From Paraburkholderia sp. CNPSo 3272 (GTDB lineage: Bacteria; Pseudomonadota; Gammaproteobacteria; Burkholderiales; Burkholderiaceae), in contig NZ_JAMBPQ010000009.1 in the NCBI RefSeq assembly GCF_024206495.1, positions 1 through 64,000 on the forward strand: a stretch of 64,000 nucleotides of DNA, written 5' to 3'. The position numbers and the translations under genes are program-made. Positions 10,120 through 19,639 of this stretch are shown in pieces (the first letter of the stretch is position 1; every line of letters starts with the position of its first letter). The notes under the pieces were generated by a model, which worked only from the letters and a program-made list of their open reading frames with translations, was not told the origin of the DNA and ran no database searches.

Positions 10120-11277
10120 TCAGTGAGCGGCAATCGCTTCCGCGTACACACCGGCCACGCGCTTCGCGATCACGGCGTTGTCGAAGTGCTCGCGCGCGTA
10201 CGCCTTGCATGCCTCTTCATCCGGCAGCTTGATGCGGCCCGAAAGCGCGCCGTCGATGCCATCGGCGATCGCGTTCGCGCCCGTGCTCGGCAGCACGAGA
10301 TCTTGCGAAAGACCCGCCACCGCCTCCGGCAGACCGCCCACGGGCGTCACCAGAACCGGCGTACCCGCGGAAAGCGACTCCACCGTAATCAGGCCGAAGC
10401 CCTCCAGCGCAACCGTCGGCACCACGCTCAGCGTGGCCGCGCGATAGAGCGATGGCAGGTGCGCGTCGGGCACGAAACCGAGCAGCTTCACGTTGTCGGC
10501 GAGGCCTGCTTCGTCGATACGCTGCTGAAGTTCGGATTCCAGACGGCCTCGCCCCGCGATCAGCAGGAGCACGTCTGGGTGGCGCTGCTTCACCATCTTG
10601 ATCGCGTCGATCAGATCTTCCAGGCCCATGCGGCGCACGAGGCGGCGCACGGCCAGGATGATCGGGCGGCCTTGCGGCAACTGGAGCTTCAGGCGCGCTT
10701 CCGCCGTCGTGCAGGCCGGGTCGAAATGCGCCGTATCCACGCAGCCCGGCACGATGCGCACGCGCTCGGGCGAAATGGCGTAGCGGCGCGTGAGAATGTC
10801 GCCAAACGCCTTCGACAGCACGATGAGCCGCGAGGAGCGCTCATACACCGACTGCTCCAGCGAGTGCTTGATGCGCTGGCTCAGCGTGGCTGCGCCTTCC
10901 ACAAAACTTTCGTCGGCCCACGGGCCCTGGAAGTGCGAGACCTGCGGAATGCCGCGCGTGACGTCGAGCCCGGGGAAGGTGTAAAGCGCGAAGTGCGAAG
11001 AAATGACGTCGGGACGGTGGCGGCGAATCTCGCTGCGCAGCGCACGACGCGCGTCCATGAGACGAAACGGCAGCGAGCGCGAAGCGGAGCCGAAGCCGTG
11101 AATCGCACCGCCGCTGTCCTGGGCCACCTTGGGCGAGCCGGCCACGACGCCGCGCACGCGCACGCCCGCACCGGGCAGCGCGCCGACGAGCGAGTAGTAC
11201 ATGCGATCGAGGCCGCCTGCGCGCTCGGGAAACCAGTGCATGCCGATCTGCAGCGATTGAATGGATTGTGTGGTCAT
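10120..11277 (-). CDS. bceK: GT4 glycosyltransferase (BceK-like)
   Basis: A 385-residue GT-B fold glycosyltransferase of the GT4 type. The N-terminal acceptor domain opens with a strand reading IGMHWFPERAGGLDRMYYSL. The donor domain shows RLVRRMGLEDLIDA and the E-x7-E signature in VALEGFGLITVESLSAG. It should add one sugar to the growing lipid-linked repeat unit on the cytoplasmic face. It is the last gene of the long bceB-to-bceK transcript, 28 bases after bceJ, with AAGGA upstream of its ATG. Donor and acceptor are unknown from sequence. Confidence 0.85.
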   Translation of the reverse strand: MTTQSIQSLQIGMHWFPERAGGLDRMYYSLVGALPGAGVRVRGVVAGSPKVAQDSGGAIHGFGSASRSLPFRLMDARRALRSEIRRHRPDVISSHFALYTFPGLDVTRGIPQVSHFQGPWADESFVEGAATLSQRIKHSLEQSVYERSSRLIVLSKAFGDILTRRYAISPERVRIVPGCVDTAHFDPACTTAEARLKLQLPQGRPIILAVRRLVRRMGLEDLIDAIKMVKQRHPDVLLLIAGRGRLESELQQRIDEAGLADNVKLLGFVPDAHLPSLYRAATLSVVPTVALEGFGLITVESLSAGTPVLVTPVGGLPEAVAGLSQDLVLPSTGANAIADGIDGALSGRIKLPDEEACKAYAREHFDNAVIAKRVAGVYAEAIAAH

Positions 11278-11305
11278 CGCGTGTCCTTATTCTGCATGTA
11301 TGCGG

Positions 11306-12529
11306 TTATCGGGGGGTTTCTGCGCGCTGGAGCGATTGACCGCCCGGCAGCGTCGCAGCGGCGAACGCGGGTTCTTCGCGGCGCACGGCCGCGCTCGCGT
11401 CGCCGGCCAGTTGCCGGTAGAGCGCGATGTACTGCGCGGCCATGCGTGCCCAACCGAACTGCGTGGCCAGTTCCGCCGCAGCCTCGCCCATCGCGAGGCG
11501 GCGCGGCGTGTCGCTGGCGAGCGTCTTCACGGCGTTGGCGAGCGCCGGCACGTCGTCGGGGTCTTCGAGCACGATGCCGCAATCGGGCGTGATGATTTCC
11601 GCGCCGCCCGCGGTGCGCGCGGTGACAACGGGCAAGCCCGCCGCCATCGCTTCGAGCAGCGAGAGGCTCATTGCTTCGTAGCGCGAAGGAAATACGTAGG
11701 TATCGACGGAGCGCATGAGCGTGGGCATCTCGCGCACGAGGCCGAGGAAATGCACCCGCGATTCGATGCCCAGCTCGCGTGCGAGTTCGGGATACGGGCT
11801 GCCAGGCAGGTAGCCCGCCACGGCCAGATGCACGTTGTCGGGCATCTGCTTCATGGCGTGCAGCACCGTGCCGAGGTTCTTGCGCGGCGTGCGCAGATCG
11901 CCCACGAAGAGCAGCAGGAACGCGTCGGCGGGCAGCGAGAACTTCGCGCGGTCCGCGCTCGCGGCCGAGAAGCCGCGCGTATCCACGCCGTTGTAGATCA
12001 CGTCGAGCCGCTCCACGGGGTTGCCGCCCGACGCGCGAATTTCGTCGGCGACCTTGCGCGAAACGGCCGCGATCACGCGCGAGCGCCGGTATGCCCAGCG
12101 CTCCAGCACCGCATTGGCGCGCGTGTACACGAACTGGTAAGCGGACCACACGCCGCGCGTGAGACCGAACGGGTAGTACTTGCTGCGCGCCCAGCCGCCG
12201 TGCACGAAGTGCGCGGTATTGACGTCGGCGTGCGCCCAGGTGATGAAGCCGTTCACATGGAGCACATCGTATGCGCGCCGGTTGCGGCGCAGCCACAGCG
12301 CGCTCTTCACCGCGAATACCTGCTGGCGCAGCAGGTTGGTGGGCCAGGCGCGCGAAGGTTGCACATTCACCCATTTGACCTTGGGATGGGCAAGCAGCTC
12401 GGGCGCGACATGCGAGGCGACCAGCGTCACCTCGAACCCCTCGTCGAGCGCGGCGCGCGCGATTTCATGATTGACGCGGCCCTGGCCGTCATTGTGGCGC
12501 ACGACATGCGTGACGATTGCGACTCTCAA
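11306..12529 (-). CDS. bceJ: GT4 glycosyltransferase with probable TTG start (BceJ-like)
   Basis: A 407-residue GT4-type glycosyltransferase. The acceptor domain begins RVAIVTHVVRHNDGQGRVN. The donor domain has GDLRTPRKNLGTVLHAM and the E-x7-E signature in PSRYEAMSLSLLEAMAAG. The first strand begins at residue 2 if translation starts at TTG 12529. That codon overlaps the bceI stop by four bases (TTGA) and lies downstream of GGAGG. No ATG or GTG suits the conserved N-terminus. It acts in the cytoplasm on the lipid-linked intermediate; linkage specificity is not evident. Confidence 0.83.
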   Translation of the reverse strand: MRVAIVTHVVRHNDGQGRVNHEIARAALDEGFEVTLVASHVAPELLAHPKVKWVNVQPSRAWPTNLLRQQVFAVKSALWLRRNRRAYDVLHVNGFITWAHADVNTAHFVHGGWARSKYYPFGLTRGVWSAYQFVYTRANAVLERWAYRRSRVIAAVSRKVADEIRASGGNPVERLDVIYNGVDTRGFSAASADRAKFSLPADAFLLLFVGDLRTPRKNLGTVLHAMKQMPDNVHLAVAGYLPGSPYPELARELGIESRVHFLGLVREMPTLMRSVDTYVFPSRYEAMSLSLLEAMAAGLPVVTARTAGGAEIITPDCGIVLEDPDDVPALANAVKTLASDTPRRLAMGEAAAELATQFGWARMAAQYIALYRQLAGDASAAVRREEPAFAAATLPGGQSLQRAETPR

Positions 12530-14013
12530 TCGGAGACCTCCGTGGTAGGGGCCTGGCGCTGAAGCTTCGCCCAATGCCCCGCGCTGAGAATGGAAAACAC
12601 GCTCGAAAAGAGCAGCAGGCCGCCGGTGCCCACGAGCGAGTTGGTGAACACGAGCATGGCGAAAATCGATATAGCGAGGCTCAGGCACGCGCACACGTAG
12701 CGGTCCTCGGGAAAACGCATCGATACGCGCACCGCGCGCAAGAGCAGCCACAGCACGCCCGACATGTAGAGCAGCGTGCCGGGCCAGCCCAGCACGAACG
12801 GAATGTTCATCACGCCGCTGTCGAAGCTGCCGTACTGGCCGAGCTGGCCGTTATTGCTGGAGAGCTTGGTCGATGCGCCGGTGGCGCCGAGGCCCTCGCC
12901 CGTCACATCCGTGAAGGCCTTCTTCGCGAAGTCGGCATAGAACTGGTTGCGCGCCTCGTAGCTCTGGTCGTCCTTCAGATTTACGAGCGTATTCAGACGC
13001 TGCTGCATGCGGTCCGCCACGGGACCGAACGTGAGCAGCGGCACGCACACGCCCGCCAGCACGATCGCGCTGACGATGATGCGAATGCGCACCTTGTTGC
13101 TCGACTTCATCAGCTGGATCACCATGGCGATCGCCCAGCCGCCCCAAGTGGAGCGCACGAGCGAGAGCGCAAACGAGAAGAAGCCGAACGCCGCCGCGAT
13201 CCAGCGCACCCGATGCTTCGCGGCCATCACGAACACCATCGCGCCCATCATCGCGAACGCGAACGGGCCCGACGAGTTCATCGTGCTGAAGACACGCACG
13301 CCGAGCGGCACGGGGTCGCCCTGCGAGTTCATGTCCGAACCGATCATCCACATCGCGTCCCACGGCGGCATGATGAAGAACTGCACGAGACCATACGCGC
13401 CCATCACGAGCATGCCGTAAATGAAGGTGTTGATGATGGTCTTGCTGCACTCGGGATACTGGCGCGTGAGCACCATGATGTGAAAGCCGATCAGGAACGG
13501 ATAGATCCAGTTGGCAAGGTCATAGACCGCCGCGGCCGGGCCGCTGCCCACCACGCCCACCACGAACCCATAGCCGATGCCGAGCAGCGCGAGCAGGAGC
13601 GGCAGACCGCGCCGCTGCCCGAGGATCGGGTAATAGCGCAGCAGCGAAATGCCGCTGATCATCGTGACGGCGAGCGGCGCGACCTGAATGAGGCTGGTGG
13701 GCGTGAAGCCGCCCTTGCCGTAGTCGGCGAGACGCCGCACTTCGGGGCTCAGGAACCACAGCCACCACATGAAGCCGATATAGCGCACCGGGTTCACGAA
13801 GTAGAGCCAGAATCCCACCGCGATCGACAGCACGGGAAACGCCAGCGTCAGCACGGTGCCCTGGTGCGCGCCGATCAGCAGCACCGTGAATACCCACAAG
13901 GCGAGCGGCGGCAGCGTATCGCGGCCGAGCAGGCTGCGCAGGCCGCCGCGGCGGCGGCTCGGCTGGCTCGCCGGCGCGGGTACGGGGATAGCGGTCGTGA
14001 CGTCCATGATCAC
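12526..14013 (-). CDS. bceI: Exopolysaccharide polymerase, Wzy/O-antigen-ligase-like membrane protein (BceI-like)
   Basis: A 495-residue polytopic membrane protein with roughly a dozen hydrophobic segments and a large polar loop around residues 330-390 (DDQSYEARNQFYADF onward), the general shape of Wzy polymerases and WaaL-like proteins. It should join flipped repeat units in the periplasm. The start is either GTG 14013, which overlaps the bceH stop by four bases (GTGA), or ATG 14007 seven bases after GGGA. Conservation is expected to be low in this family, so the call rests on topology and its place in the locus. Confidence 0.8.
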   Translation of the reverse strand: MIMDVTTAIPVPAPASQPSRRRGGLRSLLGRDTLPPLALWVFTVLLIGAHQGTVLTLAFPVLSIAVGFWLYFVNPVRYIGFMWWLWFLSPEVRRLADYGKGGFTPTSLIQVAPLAVTMISGISLLRYYPILGQRRGLPLLLALLGIGYGFVVGVVGSGPAAAVYDLANWIYPFLIGFHIMVLTRQYPECSKTIINTFIYGMLVMGAYGLVQFFIMPPWDAMWMIGSDMNSQGDPVPLGVRVFSTMNSSGPFAFAMMGAMVFVMAAKHRVRWIAAAFGFFSFALSLVRSTWGGWAIAMVIQLMKSSNKVRIRIIVSAIVLAGVCVPLLTFGPVADRMQQRLNTLVNLKDDQSYEARNQFYADFAKKAFTDVTGEGLGATGASTKLSSNNGQLGQYGSFDSGVMNIPFVLGWPGTLLYMSGVLWLLLRAVRVSMRFPEDRYVCACLSLAISIFAMLVFTNSLVGTGGLLLFSSVFSILSAGHWAKLQRQAPTTEVSD

Positions 14014-15155
14014 ATCCCGCGCGCGGCGACGCCCCGGCCTTGGGGTTCGCTCGCGATCGACTCGCCGTTGAGCGCGTCGCGCTCGTGCAGCATCTCGCGC
14101 GTGAGCTGCGCGTGCTGCCGCGCGAAGTGCTCAGTCGTGAGATCGCGCGTGCGCAGCTGCTCGCAGGCTTCACGCGCCTGGGCGAGCGCCCGCGCCGGGT
14201 CGGCCACGAGCGCATTCGCCGCGTCGCGCAGTTGCTGTGCGTTGAACGGCTCGACGTACGAGGCGGCCTTGTCGTCGAAGTAGTCTTCGAGCGCGCCGAC
14301 CTTCGTCGCGATCATCGGCTTGCCGAGCGCCGCGGCTTCCAGCATCACCGTGATGCCCGAAGCGTGCGTGTTGGGCCGCAGCGGCACGACGATGATGTCC
14401 GCCCAGTCATACAGCGCGTGCTGCTGCTTGATGCCGGAAACGCGCACGATCTCGACGTTCTCCGCGCGCGCCGATGCCGGCATGCGCCGGCGGGTGGCGA
14501 TGCGCACCTGGTAGCGTGAATCGTTGCCCAGCGCGCTGACGAGCGTGGTCCAGTCGCGGTCGCGGTCGTTGCCGATCGCGGCCACGCGCACCGGCGTATG
14601 CGGCGTCCACTGCGCAGGCGGACGCAGCGGAAAATCGCTGGTATTGAGCCCATAGAGCACGTGGCGCGCCTCGCGCCCGAAATACTCGCCGCACAGCGCG
14701 GCGTTCTCGCTCGCGAGCGTGGTGAGCAGATCGGCACGCTTGAGCAGCCGCTGGTAGATCGCACGGCGCAGCGCGCCGTAGCCCGGCCAGCGGTCGAGCA
14801 GCCACACGCTTTGCGCCAGCAGCAGCGGGCGCGCGCCGCCCTTCTTCGCGTTCATCAGCAGCACCAGCGCCACGGCCAGATGCTCCTGCTCGGTGTGCGT
14901 CCAGATGACGTCGGATTGCAGAATGGCGCGGCGATTGCGCCAGGCATGGATGAAGTCGAAACCGGCGGCGGCTTTCAGCGCGCGCCGCAGGAAGCGCATG
15001 GGCGTGCTTTCGCTCGCGTCCTGCGCGTAATTGAGGGCGAATTCCGCAGATTCCGCGTGATGGTAGCCGTACAGGCTGCCGATGTTCTCGCCTTTGCGAT
15101 AGCGGCGGGGATCGGCGCCATAGAAAAGGTGGACGTGGACTTGCGTTCCGCTCAT
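14010..15155 (-). CDS. bceH: GT4-like glycosyltransferase (BceH-like)
   Basis: A 381-residue glycosyltransferase of GT-B type. The C-terminal half contains VRVAAIGNDRDRDW, followed by ADIIVVPLRPNTHASGITVMLEAAALGKPMIATKVGALEDY in successive blocks, the usual donor-site region of GT4 enzymes, although the classical first glutamate of E-x7-E is replaced here. The N-terminal half has YGADPRRYRKG and WTHTEQEHLAVAL. It is located between the GT2 gene and the polymerase gene, as bceH is in cepacian loci. Substrates are unknown. Confidence 0.78.
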   Translation of the reverse strand: MSGTQVHVHLFYGADPRRYRKGENIGSLYGYHHAESAEFALNYAQDASESTPMRFLRRALKAAAGFDFIHAWRNRRAILQSDVIWTHTEQEHLAVALVLLMNAKKGGARPLLLAQSVWLLDRWPGYGALRRAIYQRLLKRADLLTTLASENAALCGEYFGREARHVLYGLNTSDFPLRPPAQWTPHTPVRVAAIGNDRDRDWTTLVSALGNDSRYQVRIATRRRMPASARAENVEIVRVSGIKQQHALYDWADIIVVPLRPNTHASGITVMLEAAALGKPMIATKVGALEDYFDDKAASYVEPFNAQQLRDAANALVADPARALAQAREACEQLRTRDLTTEHFARQHAQLTREMLHERDALNGESIASEPQGRGVAARGM

Positions 15156-15189
15156 TCGGGGTCCTCCGTGTAGTCGTTGGCCGCGCCGA

Positions 15190-16116
15190 TCAGACGAGCG
15201 CGCGGCGCGCCTCTCGTGCGCCGCCGCGCACCGCGCGCCAGCGTGCGAACGCCGCGCCCGCGGAATCGCCGCGCACGGCGCTCAGGCCCGTATGCACGAG
15301 GCCCGGATACACACGCGTGCCGACGAGCGCGTACCACCACCAGGCGGTTTCGCGGCGCAGCGGCGTGAGATGGCCGAGCAGGATCAAATGCAGGTTGTAG
15401 GCGGCGTTGCGGATCGAGGCGAGCGTCTGCGCGTTGCGCGGGTCTTCGCCCGGGCGCGGCGCGGGGTAATGGTCGACGGCCACGAGCGGGTCGTAGACGA
15501 GCTTCCAGCCCGCGCGCTTCACGCTCAGGCTGAACGCCATGTCGTTGTGCGTTTGCGCACCGGTGCCGCGCAGGCGCCGGTCGAAGCGCAGGTCACCGAT
15601 CGCCGCGCGCCGATAGCTCATGTTCGCGCCCTTGAGCAGATCGACTTCGCGCGCGCCGCCCGCGCCCAGATGATGGTTGCCGATGATGCGGCCCGAGCGC
15701 TGCAGCTTGCCCACCAGCGTGCGCTCGCCGTCGATCATGCGGCCGCCTTCGTGCACCCAGTCGCGGCCGCCCAGCGCGCCGAGCTTCGGGTCGGACTCGA
15801 AGGCCGCCGCAATGCGCGCGACCCAATCGGCGCGCGGCGCGGCGTCGTCGTCGGTAATGGCGATCACGTCGCCCGTCGCGGCCTCGATGCCGCGATTGAG
15901 CGCCGCCACCTGCCCCGGCTCCTCGACGGTAGCCACTTCCACGTTGAGCACGCGGGGCGTGACGTGTTCGGCGAGGCACGCGTGAGTCGCCTCGTCGTCG
16001 GCGCGCGCGACCACCACGATCTCGTCGGGCGCGCGCTGCTGGCGCAGCAGCGCCGAAAGACAGCGCGACAGATCGTCAGGACGCCGATAGGTCGGCACGA
16101 GCACGGTCACTTTCAT
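15190..16116 (-). CDS. bceG: GT2 glycosyltransferase (BceG-like)
   Basis: A 308-residue GT-A fold, family 2 glycosyltransferase. It opens with VTVLVPTYRRPDDLSRCLSA and has the metal-binding acidic cluster ITDDDAAPRADWV. The mid-region GANMSYRR and the histidine-rich NHHLGAGG fit the GT2 family. It transfers one sugar to the repeat unit in the cytoplasm. AAAGGAG lies a good distance before the ATG. It follows bceF by about 40 bases and precedes bceH by 34. Confidence 0.85.
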   Translation of the reverse strand: MKVTVLVPTYRRPDDLSRCLSALLRQQRAPDEIVVVARADDEATHACLAEHVTPRVLNVEVATVEEPGQVAALNRGIEAATGDVIAITDDDAAPRADWVARIAAAFESDPKLGALGGRDWVHEGGRMIDGERTLVGKLQRSGRIIGNHHLGAGGAREVDLLKGANMSYRRAAIGDLRFDRRLRGTGAQTHNDMAFSLSVKRAGWKLVYDPLVAVDHYPAPRPGEDPRNAQTLASIRNAAYNLHLILLGHLTPLRRETAWWWYALVGTRVYPGLVHTGLSAVRGDSAGAAFARWRAVRGGAREARRALV

Positions 16117-16156
16117 CGCGAGTTCTCCTTTGCTGTGCTTGATGGGGGCGTTTGCG

Positions 16157-18400
16157 TCATGCGCTCAGGTACTCACGCACGTTCGCGTAGCCATAGCCGT
16201 AGTTGCCGCGCGTACGCGCCGGCACGCCGTTGAACACGCCGCCCTGCACGCGCACGCCGGCATTGCGCAGACGCTTGAGCGCGTCGGCGATTTCGCCTTC
16301 GGTGTGCATGCCCGAGCGCAGCACGAGGAACGTCGAGCCCGCATGGCCGCCGATGATGGCGGCATCGGTCACGGCGAGCACCGGCGGCGTGTCGATGAGC
16401 AGCACGTCGTAGCGGTTCGACAGGCCTTCGAGGTACTGGCCCAGACGCGGCGACATCAGCAGCTCGGAAGGATTGGGCGGACGGCGGCCGCACGACATGA
16501 AGTGCAGGTTGTCCACTTCGGTCGCGCGAATCGCCTCGTCCAGCGAAATCTGCCCCGAGAGCAGCTCGGAGAAGCCGTTTTCCTGGGGGCCGCCCAGATG
16601 GCGTTCGAGCGCGCCGCGGCGCATGTCGCCGTCGATCATCAGCACGCGCTTGCCCGAATGGGCGAGCAGCACGGCGAGGTTCGCGGTGAGGAAGCTCTTG
16701 CCCACGCCCGGCACCGAACCCGTCAGCATGACGACGCGATTGCGCGCGTCCATCACGCTGAACTGCAGCGAGGTGCGCAGGCTACGCAGGCTTTCGACCG
16801 TGAGGTCCTTCGGGCGCGAGTTCGCGAGCACTTCACGCAGACGCGTGCCGCCGCGCACCGGGGCCCGCTTTTCGAGCGCCAGCTGCTCCGGCGAAAGCGG
16901 CACGAGACCGTACACCGGCAGCTGGAACGAGCGCTCGATCTGGTCCGGATCGACGATGCCCTTGAACATGTTGCGGCGCATGAGCACGAAGCCCGTGCCG
17001 AGAATGATGCCGAGCAGCGACGCCGCCGAGACGATCAGCAGCTTCTTGGGCTTCGACGGATTGCCGGGGCGCAGGGCCGGATCGACGATATGCACGTTGC
17101 CGCCCGTGCCCACGCGCTGCACCGAAAGCTCCTGGATGCGGTTGAGCAGCAGCACGTAGATGTCCTCGGCCACCTTCGCGTCACGCTGCAACTGCACGGC
17201 CTTCACTTCGGTTGCCGGCAGGTCGCGGAACTTCGTGTCGTACTTCGCGCGCTCGCCCTGCAGTTGCGCGAGCTGCTGGCGCGCCGCGATCAGCACCGGG
17301 TGCTGGTCGCCGAAGCGCTGCTGGAGCGAGGCGATCTGCAGTTGCAGCGCCGAAATCTGCTGCTCGTACTGCACGCTGCCGTCGAGATAGATCTTCGCTT
17401 CGTCGCTCGCGTTGATCGAGCCCGACTTGCTTTGATACGCCGTGAGCGCCGCTTCGGCGTTCTCGAGGTCCGACTTCAGGCGCGGCTGTTCGCTGCGCAG
17501 GAAGTCGAGCATCTTGCTCGCGTCGGCCTGCTTGGTCGCTACGTGCTCGCGCAGATACGACTGCGCCACCGCGTTGGCGATTGCTGCCGCGTGCTCGGGG
17601 TCGTTGTCTTCGAGCGAGATGTCGATCACGCCCGTTTGCTTGCCCTGCTCCTGGACCTGGATCGCGTTCTGGAAACCGCTGATCGCGTCGAGGTCGTTCA
17701 GGCGCACGACCTTGAAGCGGGTGCCAGGACGCGCAACGAGCTTGTTCACGAGCAGCTTGACGCCGCCGCCCTGCTCGACCTGGCCGACGGCGCCTTCGAG
17801 CAGGCGCGCGCCGTCCGGGGTCGAAAGCACGTAGCGGTCGTTGTCGAGCGCGGTGAGCGTGAGCTTCTTGCCTTCGAGCTCGGGCGTAACCTCGATCGAG
17901 TCGATGTTGATGACTTCGCCGCCCCACGCGAAATTGCTGAGCCAGTTGCTCAACCCGAACCACGGACGCGCCGGCGTGCCCGGCGTCGCGAGACGCGCGG
18001 ACAGGCTGCCGATCAAGGGCAGCATGACCGGCGTGACGGTGGTGTTCAGCTTGAACTGCTTCACCACCGGCTCGACCACGCTGCGGCTCTTGATCATCTG
18101 GATTTCGGCGTCGGTGGGCAGACTGCCCGTCGACGATCCAGAGCTGATGTTTGCGCCCGTTTGCGTTTGCGTGAGGGCCTGCGACGTGTAGTCGGAAGGC
18201 TCCACGCGAACCTGGGTGTCGGCCGTGTAGACCGGTTTGGCGATGAAGCAGTAGAACACGGCCATGGCGATGACCGCAGCCGCGATCGCGATGAGCCAGC
18301 CGATGTCGTCGATGATGACGCGCAGCAACTGGCCGAGGACGACGTCCTCTTCCTCGGTGCGGGCCGCCGGGGCCGCCTGGCTATTGGCTTGTATGGTCAC
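16157..18400 (-). CDS. bceF: Polysaccharide co-polymerase and tyrosine autokinase (BceF, Wzc/BY-kinase)
   Basis: A 747-residue inner-membrane BY-kinase. The N-terminal Wzz-type chain-length domain is flanked by membrane helices near residues 35-55 and again just after PGNPSKPKKLL, with coiled periplasmic helices between. The cytoplasmic kinase domain has Walker A GSVPGVGKS (Lys568), Walker A' VLMIDGDMRRG and Walker B VLLIDTPP. The tail carries the tyrosine cluster Y734, Y736, Y738 and Y744 (GNYGYGYANVREYLSA), the expected autophosphorylation sites. Cycles of phosphorylation here and dephosphorylation by BceD control assembly and export with BceE. Confidence 0.93.
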   Translation of the reverse strand: MTIQANSQAAPAARTEEEDVVLGQLLRVIIDDIGWLIAIAAAVIAMAVFYCFIAKPVYTADTQVRVEPSDYTSQALTQTQTGANISSGSSTGSLPTDAEIQMIKSRSVVEPVVKQFKLNTTVTPVMLPLIGSLSARLATPGTPARPWFGLSNWLSNFAWGGEVINIDSIEVTPELEGKKLTLTALDNDRYVLSTPDGARLLEGAVGQVEQGGGVKLLVNKLVARPGTRFKVVRLNDLDAISGFQNAIQVQEQGKQTGVIDISLEDNDPEHAAAIANAVAQSYLREHVATKQADASKMLDFLRSEQPRLKSDLENAEAALTAYQSKSGSINASDEAKIYLDGSVQYEQQISALQLQIASLQQRFGDQHPVLIAARQQLAQLQGERAKYDTKFRDLPATEVKAVQLQRDAKVAEDIYVLLLNRIQELSVQRVGTGGNVHIVDPALRPGNPSKPKKLLIVSAASLLGIILGTGFVLMRRNMFKGIVDPDQIERSFQLPVYGLVPLSPEQLALEKRAPVRGGTRLREVLANSRPKDLTVESLRSLRTSLQFSVMDARNRVVMLTGSVPGVGKSFLTANLAVLLAHSGKRVLMIDGDMRRGALERHLGGPQENGFSELLSGQISLDEAIRATEVDNLHFMSCGRRPPNPSELLMSPRLGQYLEGLSNRYDVLLIDTPPVLAVTDAAIIGGHAGSTFLVLRSGMHTEGEIADALKRLRNAGVRVQGGVFNGVPARTRGNYGYGYANVREYLSA

Positions 18401-18463
18401 GATTCGATCCCGTTGTTTAGGTGTTGCTCCTGGGTCCTCTTTCGAAGCTTTTCGATCACGCGC

Positions 18464-19639
18464 TTACTTCGCGATCTGCTTCAGATAGAAGACGGTCTGG
18501 ATGGTCGGCAGCACCTGCTGCAACACACGGTTGAAGGTCGTCGAAGCGGCCGTGCCCACGTACACCACATCCAGCGGCTTGAGCTGGAACTGCGACGAAA
18601 GCATGATCGCGTCGGGCTTGGTCATGTCGAGACGGTAGATCTCTGGCTGCGTTGGGTTGTCCTTCATGCCGCGCATCACGAAAATCTGGCGCGGGTTCGC
18701 GTCGGTATCGAGAATGCCGCCCGCCTGGGTGAGCGCGTCGGCAATCGTCAGGTCGCCGCGAATCAGGTTCGTCTGCAGCGGCGTCTTCACTTCGCCCATC
18801 ACGAAAATTCTGCTATCCGAACGATCCGGAATATTGATGACGTCGCCGTCCTGCAGCAGCACGTTCTGAGTCGAATCGCCGCCGTCGAGCATGCGGTTCG
18901 CATCGAGAATGTACAGCTTGCCGTTGCGCGTGAGGCGCACCCGGTTGATGTCGGCGTTGTCGGTCGTGCCGCCCGAGCGCGTGATGGCGTCCACCAGCGT
19001 GAGCGGCACGTCGCTCATCGAGAGCGGGCCCGGCGTCTTCACGTCGCCCGTGATCTGCACCTTCTGGCTGCGGTACGCGAGCACGCGCACGTCCACCTGC
19101 GGGTTCTTCACATAGGGGCCGAGGCCGGACGCGAGCTGGTCGCGGATCTGGCCGGGCGTCTTGCCCGCGGCCATGATGCGGCCCACGAACGGGAAGAAGA
19201 TCGTGCCGTCCTTGGCCACGGTCTGTCCGTACGGGTCGGCCTGGCCCGGCAGCGCGTTGGTATACGGCTGCGTGAGCGCCTGACCCACCGTCTGCGTCGT
19301 GTTGCCGCCCGTGGAGAACGTCGAGCCCTGCGGCGTCGACAGTTCGGGGTGATCGAACACGGTCACGCCAAGAATGTCCTGCGGCGCGATGTGATACGTG
19401 TAGTCGGCAGCGCTCGAGAACTTCGAGGGCGGCAGCGGCGCCTTCGGCTGGGCTGCGGCCGCTTGCGCCTGCTGCAGCACGACTTGCTGCGTGATGAGCG
19501 TCACGTTGAATTGCTGCTGCGGCTGGTTGTTCGGCTGTTCTTTCAGGCTCGACGTGTCGAGATAATTGCCGGGCGCCGTCGCGCACGCGGAAACGAAGAC
19601 GCTCAACGCGACCACCGCCGTCAGTTTCAGTTTTGTCAT
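18464..19639 (-). CDS. bceE: Outer-membrane polysaccharide export lipoprotein (BceE, Wza-type)
   Basis: A 391-residue secreted lipoprotein with a signal peptide ending in the lipobox VSAC (TKLKLTAVVALSVFVSAC). A Poly_export domain (AADYTYHIAPQDILGVTVFDHPEL) is followed by SLBB repeats (VQITGDVKTPGPLSM and IFVMGEVKTPLQT). It should form the outer-membrane export pore. The ATG at 19639 overlaps the bceD stop by four bases. ATGs at 19645 and 19660 are in frame and also possible, since none has a clear Shine-Dalgarno site. Length is near that of Wza proteins. Confidence 0.9.
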   Translation of the reverse strand: MTKLKLTAVVALSVFVSACATAPGNYLDTSSLKEQPNNQPQQQFNVTLITQQVVLQQAQAAAAQPKAPLPPSKFSSAADYTYHIAPQDILGVTVFDHPELSTPQGSTFSTGGNTTQTVGQALTQPYTNALPGQADPYGQTVAKDGTIFFPFVGRIMAAGKTPGQIRDQLASGLGPYVKNPQVDVRVLAYRSQKVQITGDVKTPGPLSMSDVPLTLVDAITRSGGTTDNADINRVRLTRNGKLYILDANRMLDGGDSTQNVLLQDGDVINIPDRSDSRIFVMGEVKTPLQTNLIRGDLTIADALTQAGGILDTDANPRQIFVMRGMKDNPTQPEIYRLDMTKPDAIMLSSQFQLKPLDVVYVGTAASTTFNRVLQQVLPTIQTVFYLKQIAK

